Made by a program: the position numbers and the translations under genes
Notes under the pieces: generated by a model
Seen by the model: the letters and a program-made list of their open reading frames with translations, nothing else
Database searches by the model: none
Told to the model about the DNA's origin: nothing
From: Zhenhengia yiwuensis
GTDB taxonomy: Bacteria; Bacillota; Clostridia; Lachnospirales; Cellulosilyticaceae
Reading direction: 5' to 3'
Length of the DNA stretch: 64,000 bases
Assembly (NCBI RefSeq): GCF_014384995.1
Contig: NZ_JACRSY010000014.1
Span: forward strand, 30,232-94,231
In this document: one piece after another, positions 34,445 through 43,059 of the stretch
How the letters are laid out: each line of letters opens with the position of its first letter
Numbering within the stretch: the stretch's first letter is position 1

Positions 34445-35089
34445 TTATTTTTTAGGAGGCACTGCCTCTAATCTATTAATTGTAAAGCCCATTTCAGAGA
34501 ATTTTTTCTCATACTCTGTCATGATATTATCCTCCATATCACTATTATGAAGATCAAGAGTTACATTTTTCATTAACCAACCTTCAAGTGAAAACTCTTC
34601 TATAGAAGATGCAAATAAACCTTTATTATCTGTTTTAAAGTGAATTTCACCTTGTTCACCTAAAATAATGGCATATTTTTTAAGGAAGTCTCTATAAGTA
34701 AGACGCTTTTTAGCATGTCTTTTCTTAGGCCACGGATCAGAGAAGTTAAGATATAATCTATCAATTTCTCCTGCTTCAAATATATCTAAGCACTTTGCCA
34801 TATCTTCAAATACAAACACTAAGTTGTCTGGCGTTTCCTCACGATTTGCTTTTTTACAAGCTTTATAAACAACTGTTTCAGCTCTTTCTGCTGCTACATA
34901 GTTAATATCTGGATTCCTTCTTGCAAGTTCAGTAATGAATCCCCCTTTTCCACATCCAAATTCTACATGGATTGGATTATCATTACCAAAAAGTGTGTGC
35001 CATTTGCCTTTATAAGCAGTTGGCTCTTGAACAACTCTTTCATCTTGTGCTAAGTATTCAGTTGCTCTTGGGTCTCTTCTAAGACGCAT
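34445..35089 (-). CDS. trmB: tRNA (guanine-N7)-methyltransferase TrmB
   Basis: 214 aa. Makes m7G46 in tRNA. SAM site VEFGCGKGGFITELA with YVAAERAETVV, and the signature NFSDPWPKKRHAKKRLTY holding the conserved Asp and Pro-Trp. AGGAGGGG precedes the ATG. Family length. Twenty-three bases follow deoC. Confidence 0.94.
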   Translation of the reverse strand: MRLRRDPRATEYLAQDERVVQEPTAYKGKWHTLFGNDNPIHVEFGCGKGGFITELARRNPDINYVAAERAETVVYKACKKANREETPDNLVFVFEDMAKCLDIFEAGEIDRLYLNFSDPWPKKRHAKKRLTYRDFLKKYAIILGEQGEIHFKTDNKGLFASSIEEFSLEGWLMKNVTLDLHNSDMEDNIMTEYEKKFSEMGFTINRLEAVPPKK

Positions 35090-35112
35090 ATTTATCCCCT
35101 CCTGGCTTTCTT

Positions 35113-35790
35113 TTAGTACATACTACCTGGAGCTGCTTCTTCATCTTGATGCATAACAATTTTGATACTAGAGCTAGCACCAATTCTATCAGCACCGGCT
35201 TCTACCATTTCTTTTGCACCTTTGAAATCTCTTACACCACCTGATGCTTTAACTAAAGCTTTGTCTCCAACTGTTTTTCTCATAAGTGCTACGTCAGCTG
35301 CTGTAGCACCACCTGTGCTAAAACCTGTTGAAGTTTTTACAAAGTCTGCGCCAGCTTTTACAGAAAGCTCACAAGCTTTAACTTTTTCTTCATCTGTAAG
35401 AAGGCATGTTTCGATAATTACTTTAACGATTGCTTTATCGTTAGCAGCATCTACTACAGCTTTAATATCTTGTTCTACAATATCATAGTCTCCATCTTTA
35501 AGTGCACCAATGTTGATTACCATATCTACTTCTTGTGCACCATTTTGGATAGCAATTTCTGTTTCTCTAGCTTTAATCTCGCTAAAAGTTGCACCTAATG
35601 GGAAGCCTACTACTACACATGTTTTAACATCTGTACCAGAAAGAGCATCTGCAACTAATTTTGTATAATATGCATTAACACATACCGATGCAAAATGATA
35701 TTGTTTTGCTTCTTCACACAATCTAAGTACATCTTCTTTTTTTGCTTCTGGTTTTAAAATTGTATGATCAATATAGCCTGCTAAATTCAT
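35113..35790 (-). CDS. deoC: Deoxyribose-phosphate aldolase DeoC
   Basis: 225 aa class I aldolase: 2-deoxyribose-5-phosphate to acetaldehyde and glyceraldehyde-3-phosphate. Schiff-base Lys152 in FVKTSTGFSTGGAT and a second Lys181 in ALVKASGG, with DHTILKPEA at the N-terminus. GTGAGGTGG precedes the ATG. Not linked here to other deo genes, which is common in clostridia. Confidence 0.95.
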   Translation of the reverse strand: MNLAGYIDHTILKPEAKKEDVLRLCEEAKQYHFASVCVNAYYTKLVADALSGTDVKTCVVVGFPLGATFSEIKARETEIAIQNGAQEVDMVINIGALKDGDYDIVEQDIKAVVDAANDKAIVKVIIETCLLTDEEKVKACELSVKAGADFVKTSTGFSTGGATAADVALMRKTVGDKALVKASGGVRDFKGAKEMVEAGADRIGASSSIKIVMHQDEEAAPGSMY

Positions 35791-35946
35791 TATGCCACCT
35801 CACCTATTCTTTTTATTTAGTATAAGATATTTATATTTTTTCTATGAAAAAATCTTCTTGTAGATTATACCATTATTTATAGCCTTTTTCTATCCTTGTA
35901 TTTTATAGTTTTACGCTATCTTTTTATAATTTATTTTTATTTAATC

Positions 35947-35976
35947 AAAAAGGAGGAGTATTCCTCTCTCCTCCTT
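35947..35976 (-). terminator. Terminator of the repeat-rich protein gene
   Basis: AAAGGAGGAG and CTCCTCCTTT around a nine-base loop, T-run on the minus strand, ending just before the stop codon at 35982. Confidence 0.85.
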
Positions 35977-35981
35977 TCCAC

Positions 35982-37685
35982 CTAAATTCTTACAATCCAA
36001 TAGCCATAATCTCCAGGTTTTAAATTATCCCCTGTTCGCCCTCTGAAAGCTTCTATTTTATCTATAGAAAGGATAAAATTCCTCTTTGTATCATACATAT
36101 CCGGAATGCCTATATAGTATTGCTCAATATCTTTATCTCTACCTAATATAAGGAAACCAAACTTATGGTAGCAATAAGTAATGACAGGATTTGTACACCA
36201 CTCATATGAAAACTGTGGCATAGAAATCAGTTCTGCCATAGAAATTCTTACCCACTCTATATGCGAATCTTTTTCTTCAAAAGGCTCTATAGGCGAAGAA
36301 TCATTAAAAATATCTCTTACTCGCGCAATATCACATTTATACGCACTTGTTTCATTTTCTAATGGAGTTTTTTTTTCCTTTAATTCTTCCCCTATATTAT
36401 TTTGGATATTTTTAAGAACACTTTCTATCTGGCTAAGGTACTCTTCTTCTTCTTTATCTACTCTATTATTAGTAGGTCTCATTTGAGGTGCTACATATAT
36501 AGGACTCACACTTTCATTAATAATACTTTCTACTTTTTTTGCCAGATCTTCTTTATTAGCTGCACGTGCAAATGCCTCTTGTAAGCCCCTTAAAATCTCA
36601 ATTTCTGTTACATCCCCATCTTCAGAAATTGGCACATAAGTTTTGCACTCACATTCATCAGAAGTAACAGTAGATTCTGGCTTACTCTCTTCTTTCATAG
36701 GCGTCATCACATGGCACTCTTTTTCTTTTTGTTTCGCTTCACATGCAGGTTTTGGTTCGCATTTTTCTGGCTCAGGCATAGTCACAGGTCCTGGTCCCTC
36801 TTCATCCTTCATAGGTGTAATTACATAACATTTACATTCCTTTTTGGGTGGGATAATAACGGGATCTGGTTCTGGCATAATTGCAGGTCCTAGTCCACCT
36901 TCTGGCTCTGGTATAATCACAGGCCCTGGTCCACCTTCTGGTTCTGGTATAATCACAGGTCCTGGTCCACCTTCTGGCTCTGGTATAATTACAGGTCCTG
37001 GTCCATCTTCTGGTTCTGGCATAATCACAGGTCCTGGTCCACCTTCTGGCATAACAATCTCTGTTATAGGCTCTACTTTTGGTTCTACTTTAATTTCTTC
37101 CTTAGGCTCCACCTTTGGTTCTACTTTAATTTCTTTCTTATACTCTACCTTTGGTTCTACTTTAATTTCTTCCTTAGGCTCCACCTTTGGTTCTACTTTA
37201 ACTTCTTTCTTATGTTCTACTTTTGGCATAGGTTTAGGTATGGGTGCACATTTTTCAGTTTCACTAGTTGCTGGTGCTGATTTTTTAGGCAATGCACTTT
37301 CAAGCATACTTGTAATTAAGTATTTTCCTTGTGTATAGCCTATAAGTATTGTATCGGTATTCCCTATAGAATCACCTTCTACGATTACTGCCGCACTATC
37401 AATATCTTTCCCCTTTAAACCTGTTCCTTTAATATTGTTTAAATCCACTTTCCAAGTTACTTGCTTATTTCCATCACAAACATTAATGCATCCAAGGCGC
37501 ACTGCCTTATTTTGGTCTTTACTAATTAAGTATACTGTGTATTCTTTTGGTAATTGGCGTAGGTTCTGAACATAACATTTTACAATACCAGGTGATGTAA
37601 TAGTAATATGTCCTGTTGCTCTCGCCCCATTCTTGCCGTATCCTGTTACATTTTCCTCCAAACAAATTAAAGTATTCAAATACAT
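35982..37685 (-). CDS. Large repeat-rich protein of unknown function
   Basis: 567 aa. N-terminal domain of about 140 residues (beta-rich, YLNTLICLEENVTGYGKNG to ITSMLESALP); then about 250 residues of low-complexity, highly repeated sequence; then a charged helix-rich stretch and a C-terminal domain of about 120 residues (SHIEWVRISMAELISM to GYWIVRI). Repeat set 1: (EIKVEPKVEPKE) in four copies of 12; set 2: (GPGPVIIPEPEG) in five to six copies of 12; set 3: Cys-rich (ECKCYVITPMK and relatives). Start set at the ATG at 37685 with GGGAG five bases upstream; a TTG 24 bases earlier is weak. Spore coat or surface structural role is only a guess. Confidence 0.7.
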   Translation of the reverse strand: MYLNTLICLEENVTGYGKNGARATGHITITSPGIVKCYVQNLRQLPKEYTVYLISKDQNKAVRLGCINVCDGNKQVTWKVDLNNIKGTGLKGKDIDSAAVIVEGDSIGNTDTILIGYTQGKYLITSMLESALPKKSAPATSETEKCAPIPKPMPKVEHKKEVKVEPKVEPKEEIKVEPKVEYKKEIKVEPKVEPKEEIKVEPKVEPITEIVMPEGGPGPVIMPEPEDGPGPVIIPEPEGGPGPVIIPEPEGGPGPVIIPEPEGGLGPAIMPEPDPVIIPPKKECKCYVITPMKDEEGPGPVTMPEPEKCEPKPACEAKQKEKECHVMTPMKEESKPESTVTSDECECKTYVPISEDGDVTEIEILRGLQEAFARAANKEDLAKKVESIINESVSPIYVAPQMRPTNNRVDKEEEEYLSQIESVLKNIQNNIGEELKEKKTPLENETSAYKCDIARVRDIFNDSSPIEPFEEKDSHIEWVRISMAELISMPQFSYEWCTNPVITYCYHKFGFLILGRDKDIEQYYIGIPDMYDTKRNFILSIDKIEAFRGRTGDNLKPGDYGYWIVRI

Positions 37686-37772
37686 AGTACTCCCTCTTTT
37701 CTTGTCCAAACTTAATACTATATATATGAATAAAAATACATACTTAGAACATTTTTTTGCCTAGAACAAAAA

Positions 37773-37812
37773 AATGTCCTAAAAGGTGTTTTAATACTAC
37801 CTTTTAGGACAT
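37773..37812 (-). terminator. Terminator after ridA
   Basis: ATGTCCTAAAAGG and CCTTTTAGGACAT around a 13-base loop, T-run on the minus strand, ten bases past the ridA stop. Confidence 0.87.
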
Positions 37813-37821
37813 GCATTTTAA

Positions 37822-38205
37822 TTAGTTGTTTGTATGTGCAATAACTTCAATTTCTACTTTCGCATTTTTAGGAAGTTTGCCTACTTCTACAGCACTTCTT
37901 GCTGGGAAAGGTTCTGTAAAGTACTGTGCATAGATTTCATTTACTGCTACGAAATCATTGATGTCATCTAAAAATACTGTTGTTTTAATAACATTATTAA
38001 TAGATGAATCTGCTGCTTCTAATACAGCCATAAGGTTTTTACATACCTGATGAGCTTGCTCTTCAAGTGTTTCTCTCATTTCCATTGTTTCTGGATTTAA
38101 GCCAATTTGACCTGATGTATACACCATTTCACCTACTACTACAGCTTGTGAGTATGGTCCGATTGCTTTTGGTGCTTTATCTGTTGATACGATTTTTTTA
38201 GTCAT
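37822..38205 (-). CDS. RidA-family enamine/imine deaminase
   Basis: 127 aa. The RidA signature KAPKAIGPYSQAVVVGEMVYTSGQIGLNPET and the catalytic Arg in FPARSAVEVGKLP (about residue 105) are seen. Hydrolyses reactive 2-aminoacrylate-type intermediates. AGGAGGTAAC precedes the ATG. Sits 25 bases after pheA in the same direction, so it may share the aroF-pheA transcript. Confidence 0.94.
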   Translation of the reverse strand: MTKKIVSTDKAPKAIGPYSQAVVVGEMVYTSGQIGLNPETMEMRETLEEQAHQVCKNLMAVLEAADSSINNVIKTTVFLDDINDFVAVNEIYAQYFTEPFPARSAVEVGKLPKNAKVEIEVIAHTNN

Positions 38206-38230
38206 TTAAAGTTACCTCCTAAATTGATTT

Positions 38231-39181
38231 CTATAATTTAGCATACTGCTTGTAACTACCCAATATGCTGAAATACTCGCTTTCTTTGCTAACTTTTCCA
38301 AGTGCAATAAGCATGTTTGCATCTTCAAGATGCCCTTCTAAGTCTACAAAGAAGAAGTAATGCCACGACTTCTCTCTAAGTGGCCTTGATTGTATTTTAA
38401 GCAAGTTGAGTCCGTTATAAGCAAAATGGGACAAAATATTATAAAGCGCCCCACTTGTATGTTTAGTAGTAAATACTATACTTACTTTATCACATTCAGG
38501 AGTGATTTGCATGGTTTTTGATAAAATAATGAATCTAGTAAAATTATTAGATTTCGTGTTAATTTCTTCTTGTAAAATGTGTAAATTATAAAGTTTAGCC
38601 GCACGCTGGCTACAAATAGCCGCCTTAGAAACATCATTAAGTTCACTTATATACTTCGCTGCCATAGCTGTGTTAGCATAAGGAATCTGCATAATTTTTG
38701 GATGGTTTTTTAGGTACTTTTGACACTGCCCTAGGGCCTGTGGGTGGGTATAAACTTCCCCAATATCATCTAGAGTAGAACCTTCTATCCCTACTAGATG
38801 ATGCGTCACCTTTACTATCTCTTCACCTATAATATAGAGGTTATACTTCCTAATAAGATCATAAACATCTATTACCTCTCCTGTATAGGAATTTTCTATA
38901 GGCAATACACCATAATCTATGTCTCCCTTTGTAAGCGCCTCCATTACATCTTCAAATTCGTCATATCTGCTATATGATGCTTCACTTTCCTTGAAATAAC
39001 TTTCAGCAGCTTCCTCACTAAAAGATCCCCTTACTCCTTGATAACCTACTTTAGGCTTTTCTACCTTCTGCGTATTTAGTCCCTTTTCGATTCCTGCTAA
39101 TAGACCTAAGTCGTCTATATAAAGTTTCTCTATAGATATTTCTAGCTGTTTTTTTATCCCCTTATAATTTACATCTTCCAT
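38231..39181 (-). CDS. pheA: Prephenate dehydratase with ACT domain
   Basis: 316 aa. Converts prephenate to phenylpyruvate in phenylalanine synthesis. Residues about 45-225 are the dehydratase (VGYQGVRGSFSEEAA, DYGVLPIENS and the TKSNNFTRFIIL catalytic threonine loop); residues 230-310 are an ACT feedback domain (VSIVFTTKHTSGALYNILS). The first 45 residues are not a recognisable chorismate mutase domain. Begins one base after the aroF stop, so aroF and pheA are coupled. Confidence 0.93.
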   Translation of the reverse strand: MEDVNYKGIKKQLEISIEKLYIDDLGLLAGIEKGLNTQKVEKPKVGYQGVRGSFSEEAAESYFKESEASYSRYDEFEDVMEALTKGDIDYGVLPIENSYTGEVIDVYDLIRKYNLYIIGEEIVKVTHHLVGIEGSTLDDIGEVYTHPQALGQCQKYLKNHPKIMQIPYANTAMAAKYISELNDVSKAAICSQRAAKLYNLHILQEEINTKSNNFTRFIILSKTMQITPECDKVSIVFTTKHTSGALYNILSHFAYNGLNLLKIQSRPLREKSWHYFFFVDLEGHLEDANMLIALGKVSKESEYFSILGSYKQYAKL

Positions 39182-39182
39182 A

Positions 39183-40211
39183 TTATTGTCCCCTTCTAAT
39201 TGTACGACCTTCTATCTCCACATATTTTCTCATTTTATCTACAGCTTTAGCAAAGCGATCTGGTGTGATAGATTGTGGCCCATCACATAAAGCTTTCGCC
39301 GGGTTATTATGCACTTCAATGATAACACCATCTGCTCCGGCTGCAATAGCTGCCATACACATTGGCTCAATCATATAATTAAGACCAGTTGCATGACTTG
39401 GGTCAACAATAACTGGAAGGTGACTCATTTTCTTTACAGCTTGAACTGCTGATAAGTCTAAAGTATTTCTTGTATAAGTTTCAAATGTACGAATCCCTCT
39501 TTCACAGAGAATAACATTTTCATTCCCCCCTGCCATAATGTATTCAGCTGCCATTAACCATTCTTCAATCGTAGCAGAAAGCCCCCTCTTTAATAAGATT
39601 GGTTTATCTGTTTTACCAAGCTCTTTAAGGAGTGCAAAGTTTTGCATGTTTCTTGCTCCTACTTGGATAACATCTACATCCTTCACAAATTTTTCAATTG
39701 TTTCAGGGTACATGATCTCTGTTACAATTGGAAGCCCTGTAACTGCTCTTGCTTTTTTAAGGAGCTCTAAACCATCTTCTTCAAGACCTTGGAATGCATA
39801 AGGAGAAGTACGTGGTTTATAAGCACCACCTCTAAGGAAAGTTGCTCCTACACTTTGTACACTCTTAGCTATTTCTGTAATCTGATCTTCACTTTCTACC
39901 GAACAAGGACCTGCAATAATAGCAAATTCATCCCCACCAATACTACTCTCACCTACTCTAATAATGCTATTTTCAGGATGGAATGCACGATTTGCTTTTT
40001 TGAAAGGTTCTTTTACACGCATTACCTTATGAATACGCTCATCTGTACCTATGTCCTCTAGTGTAATCTTAGATGTGTCTCCAACCAAACCCAAAACTGT
40101 ACATTCACTACCCTCTATAGGATGAATCTGTACCTCATAACTGTCTACAAGTTCACTTATTAAGTTGGTTACATCTTTTTGCCTAACGCCTCTTTTTAAT
40201 ACAATAATCAT
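39183..40211 (-). CDS. aroF: DAHP synthase (AroF, class I-beta with N-terminal ACT-like domain)
   Basis: 342 aa. First step of the shikimate pathway: PEP plus erythrose-4-phosphate to DAHP. An N-terminal ferredoxin-like domain of about 80 residues is followed by the barrel: IIAGPCSVESEDQI, RGGAYKPRTSPYAFQGLEEDG, KRGLSATIEEWLMAAEYI and VDPSHATG give the family signature. I start at the ATG at 40211 (AAGGGG upstream); the frame extends up to 40262 only because the attenuator terminator has no stop in that frame. Controlled by the leader peptide at 40315-40446. Confidence 0.95.
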   Translation of the reverse strand: MIIVLKRGVRQKDVTNLISELVDSYEVQIHPIEGSECTVLGLVGDTSKITLEDIGTDERIHKVMRVKEPFKKANRAFHPENSIIRVGESSIGGDEFAIIAGPCSVESEDQITEIAKSVQSVGATFLRGGAYKPRTSPYAFQGLEEDGLELLKKARAVTGLPIVTEIMYPETIEKFVKDVDVIQVGARNMQNFALLKELGKTDKPILLKRGLSATIEEWLMAAEYIMAGGNENVILCERGIRTFETYTRNTLDLSAVQAVKKMSHLPVIVDPSHATGLNYMIEPMCMAAIAAGADGVIIEVHNNPAKALCDGPQSITPDRFAKAVDKMRKYVEIEGRTIRRGQ

Positions 40212-40244
40212 CTGAATTGCCCCTTTTAGTTTAATTTTATATAT

Positions 40245-40279
40245 AAAAAAAGCTCCATGCACGCTATATGCATAGAGCT
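40245..40279 (-). terminator. Attenuator terminator upstream of aroF
   Basis: Minus-strand arms AGCTCTATGC and GCATGGAGCT (one G-T wobble) with loop ATATAGCGT, then seven T and ATATAT. The loop contains ATATAGCG (40269-40262), complementary to CGCTATAT (40337-40330) in the leader peptide codons, giving an alternative structure. Confidence 0.9.
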
Positions 40280-40314
40280 TAGAATAATCTAAGGAAACGG
40301 GATATGAAATGATA

Positions 40315-40446
40315 TCACCCTAATACAGTATATAGCGAACGTTTATTTTTTTCACAGCAAAAAGTACCAGCGCTAAAATAAAAGTAGCCCCAGCTAAAAA
40401 AGAATGTATAAAATTTTGCTGTAATAAACATTGCTATACAATTCAT
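40315..40446 (-). CDS. Aromatic leader peptide of the aroF-pheA attenuator
   Basis: 43 aa, too short for ordinary gene finding. ATG at 40446 has GGAGG (40458-40454) seven bases upstream; stop TGA at 40317-40315. It contains 8 Phe, 4 Tyr and 1 Trp; residues 12-24 are FYTFFFSWGYFYF, ten aromatic of thirteen. Upstream lies a consensus promoter. Downstream, hairpins at 40320-40299 and 40292-40277 precede the terminator at 40279-40245, then aroF. Inference: when Phe/Tyr (or Trp) charged tRNA is short, ribosomes stall at the aromatic codons and leave CGCTATAT free to pair with ATATAGCG, opening the terminator; when aromatics are plentiful the ribosome reaches the stop and masks it. The peptide itself need have no other function. 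Confidence 0.85.
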   Translation of the reverse strand: MNCIAMFITAKFYTFFFSWGYFYFSAGTFCCEKNKRSLYTVLG

Positions 40447-40478
40447 TTCTTTTCCTCCATTAATTTAAATTAAGGTTT

Positions 40479-40507
40479 ATTATATGCTCTTGTTTTTTAT
40501 TTGTCAA
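40479..40507 (-). promoter_or_regulatory. Consensus promoter of the aroF-pheA operon
   Basis: Minus strand TTGACA (40507-40502) and TATAAT (40484-40479) separated by 17 bases, a perfect sigma-A match. The -35 box lies inside the last codons of rsmA. Predicted start about 40471, ahead of the leader peptide RBS. Confidence 0.9.
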
Positions 40508-41381
40508 TTAAGTTTTTTCTATAATTGTCTATATAATTCGAGAGCATTGCGTAATCATCTAATGAAAGTGTTTCTCCTCTAGTGCTCGCACCTATCCCAC
40601 TTTCATCTAAAATATTTTTAATTTCTTCTTTGCTAAGACCTAAATTACCATTTGAAGCAAGGGTGTTAAGAAGAGTTTTACGTCTTTGCGAAAACGCTGC
40701 TTTTATAATTTTAAGTAGTTGTTCTTCATCATTGATGTCTACAATAGATTCTTGATGAAGTGTAAGTTTAATAACTGCTGAATCTACATTTGGTCTTGGC
40801 ATAAAGCAATTTTGTGGTACATTGGCTACAAGATAAGTATCACAATAATATTTCATAGCCACTGTAATAGCACCATATTGTTTACTTCCTGGACCTGATG
40901 CCATACGATCTGCTACTTCTTTTTGAACCATAACTGTAATACTTTCAATTGGTAAGTTATGTTCAAGGAGCATCATAATAATTGGAGTTGTAATGTAATA
41001 AGGTAAGTTTGCTACTACCTTAATACGTCTATTTGGAGATTCTTCTGCAATAAGTTTATGAAGGTCTACTTTTAAGACATCCTTATGGATTAATCTAAAG
41101 TTCTCACATCCCCCAAACTGTTCTGTAAGGATAGGGATAAGCTGATCATCAATTTCAATCGAAATAACTTTACCTGCATTATCAATTAAAGCTTGTGTTA
41201 CACTCCCAATCCCAGGTCCAATTTCAATTACACAATCCTCTTTAGTAATTTCAGCAGCATTTATGATTTTATCTAAAACGTGTGGATCAATTAAAAAGTT
41301 CTGACCAAACTTCTTTTGAAACACAAAAGGATATCTATTAAGTACAGCCTTAGTACCTTCTGGTGTTGCTATTCGGGTCAT
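40497..41381 (-). CDS. rsmA: 16S rRNA dimethyladenosine transferase RsmA (KsgA)
   Basis: 294 aa. Methylates A1518 and A1519 of 16S rRNA. KKFGQNFLIDPHVLDKI at the start, SAM motif VIEIGPGIGSVT, VVANLPYYITTPIIM with the catalytic NLPY, and the C-terminal helical SQRRKTLLNTL are all visible. AAGGAGGAAG precedes the ATG. Sits 122 bases after the YabE-like gene, the usual neighbourhood in Firmicutes. Confidence 0.95.
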   Translation of the reverse strand: MTRIATPEGTKAVLNRYPFVFQKKFGQNFLIDPHVLDKIINAAEITKEDCVIEIGPGIGSVTQALIDNAGKVISIEIDDQLIPILTEQFGGCENFRLIHKDVLKVDLHKLIAEESPNRRIKVVANLPYYITTPIIMMLLEHNLPIESITVMVQKEVADRMASGPGSKQYGAITVAMKYYCDTYLVANVPQNCFMPRPNVDSAVIKLTLHQESIVDINDEEQLLKIIKAAFSQRRKTLLNTLASNGNLGLSKEEIKNILDESGIGASTRGETLSLDDYAMLSNYIDNYRKNLIDK

Positions 41382-41503
41382 AATACTTCCTCCTTTATTT
41401 TTTCTATCATATCATATATTTTAAAGTTCTGCATAGCCTAGTCTTTTTAAAGCGAAAAAAAGGATGAACCTTCGCTCATCCTTATTATATCCATTATTTA
41501 ATT

Positions 41504-42526
41504 TTAATAGTTTTTACGTTCCGCCTGAACGTCAATATTCTGGTCTTTTAAGACATAAACTTGCTTATCACGTCTTCCAAAGCTTCTTGCTTCACTACGT
41601 GTATTCATAAATAAGTCAATATCATGACCCTTAATCGCTCCGCCTGTGTCACCTGCTATTGCGATGCCATAGTCTTCTACATATAGAATCGTTCCAAGAG
41701 GGATAACCTTAGGGTCTACAGCAACCATTCCTACAAATGTAGGTCTTCCACTTGCTGTAATACCAGCCCATTTATCGCCATCAATGTCTGTATAAGCTGT
41801 CGCTTCTAAAGTAAGTGCTTTTGTATACTCATAAGTTTTTCCAGTAGCAGAGTCTTTAATAACGTTCTTTTTGCCTTCTTTAACCACTTTTGTTTGTGGC
41901 TCTGTTAAAGTAATTTCTTGTTTGATGGTTTCAGATTGTACTTCACCACCAAAACGCACGATTTCAACTGTTTTTTCTGCAAGGCCGTTTACGCCTTCTG
42001 TGATGACTTTTTGTTCACCCGGTGCAAGATTTGCTGTTTCTTCTACTTTCACTTCAAAAGGAATTTCTTCTTGAACGATTTCAATTGAAACTTCTCTTGT
42101 CTTTACTTCTACATTAAGGCCATCTTCAACAGGTGTATCTAACGCTGGTGTTATAGTACTATGTTCATCAATTTTAATATGTCTATCCTCAATTAATTCA
42201 CCAACTGTTAAGGCTGTTGTCTTTAATGTGCTTGTAGTACCATTTACGTCTACATTTACTGTAGGTCTCCATCTCTCAACAACAATTTTCATACCATCCT
42301 CTATTGTTGTGTCTAGGCTAGGTTCTACCACATCTTTTTCACCTAATACAATTTCTTGTGCTTTTAATATATCTTCTACAGTATTGTTTAATGTCTCATA
42401 TTGTGTTACTTTCCCATCTTCTACAATAGCAACTGTTTTCGATAGGGATTGATACGCTGTGATTGTGCCTGTTCCAAGCATAAACAGCGCTACAATCAAT
42501 AAAGCTATCCTACTTCGATTTTTCAT
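41504..42526 (-). CDS. YabE-like 3D/G5 cell-wall protein
   Basis: 340 aa. One N-terminal membrane anchor or signal (residues 8-28), two DUF348 repeats (VEDGKVTQYETLNNTVEDIL and TTALTVGELIEDRHI, each in part), a G5 domain (IVQEEIPFEVKVEETANLAPGEQKV in part), and a C-terminal 3D double-psi barrel (LEATAYTDI, GMVAVDPKVIPLGTILYVE, DTGGAIKGHDIDLF) with the Asp triad expected for lytic transglycosylase-type cell-wall hydrolases. AGGAGGTAATC precedes the ATG. Same neighbour (rsmA) as yabE in Bacillus. Confidence 0.9.
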   Translation of the reverse strand: MKNRSRIALLIVALFMLGTGTITAYQSLSKTVAIVEDGKVTQYETLNNTVEDILKAQEIVLGEKDVVEPSLDTTIEDGMKIVVERWRPTVNVDVNGTTSTLKTTALTVGELIEDRHIKIDEHSTITPALDTPVEDGLNVEVKTREVSIEIVQEEIPFEVKVEETANLAPGEQKVITEGVNGLAEKTVEIVRFGGEVQSETIKQEITLTEPQTKVVKEGKKNVIKDSATGKTYEYTKALTLEATAYTDIDGDKWAGITASGRPTFVGMVAVDPKVIPLGTILYVEDYGIAIAGDTGGAIKGHDIDLFMNTRSEARSFGRRDKQVYVLKDQNIDVQAERKNY

Positions 42527-43059
42527 GATTACCTCCTTGAATTCGGTTGCTACTTTGATATTAAAGTTTAGTATTATTTTTATTTATCAAAGCAGTAAGG
42601 TTTCACCCTCTCATTTCTTCAATCGTGCTAATCGGCGCTTTACTGGAAATAAAATATAGCTCATTTTTTACAAGCTACAATATAAATTGTAATATAAATT
42701 GGCTTTTAAATCAAGCTTTTTGTAATACTTGCTCTTAACCAGCACGTTTTTTGCCATTTTCCATTTCCCTGGATGCTTTATTTTTCAATGGTTCTAGTCA
42801 GAGTTTAAAATTTTTTCCTTTTTTCCAATTTAACAACTTTGTAACATTTACTTAATAACATTTATATGCACGTTTTTAAAATCTATTACTAAAATTTAAA
42901 AATTTAGCTCTCTAACCAAATTATTTACCAAAATTATACAATTAATACACCTGTTATCTATTTTTGCATCTTTATATAAATATACACTAAGTTTAGTTAT
43001 ACTATACTTTCTTTAACTTTTTTAATTTTATCTTCCTCTTAATTTTTACCCATAAAAAA
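42527..43059. other. Long upstream region of the YabE-like gene, nothing identified
   Basis: About 530 AT-rich bases without coding potential. On the minus strand a compact segment (roughly 42555-42655) contains CAGTAA ... TTACTG and GAGGGTGAAACC, and looks folded, but I cannot match it to a known riboswitch; no ydaO motif is clear. Most of the rest is A/T runs. Confidence 0.4.

Noticed and set aside
36860..37220. CRISPR-like direct repeats
   Set aside because: The 36-base repeats are contiguous, in frame and code for repeated peptides; there are no unique spacers.
36844..37338. Plus-strand GPGPPSGS-like repeat ORF
   Set aside because: It is the antisense of the tandem repeats of the minus-strand protein; no RBS or start context.
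40212..40262. Upstream extension of AroF (MHGAFF...)
   Set aside because: Begins inside the attenuator terminator; the ATG at 40211 with AAGGGG is the right start.
40245..40500. T-box for aroF
   Set aside because: GGGTGATATC near 40320 is only superficially like the T-box; no GGTACC-type core or specifier stem, whereas the translated aromatic ORF explains the region.
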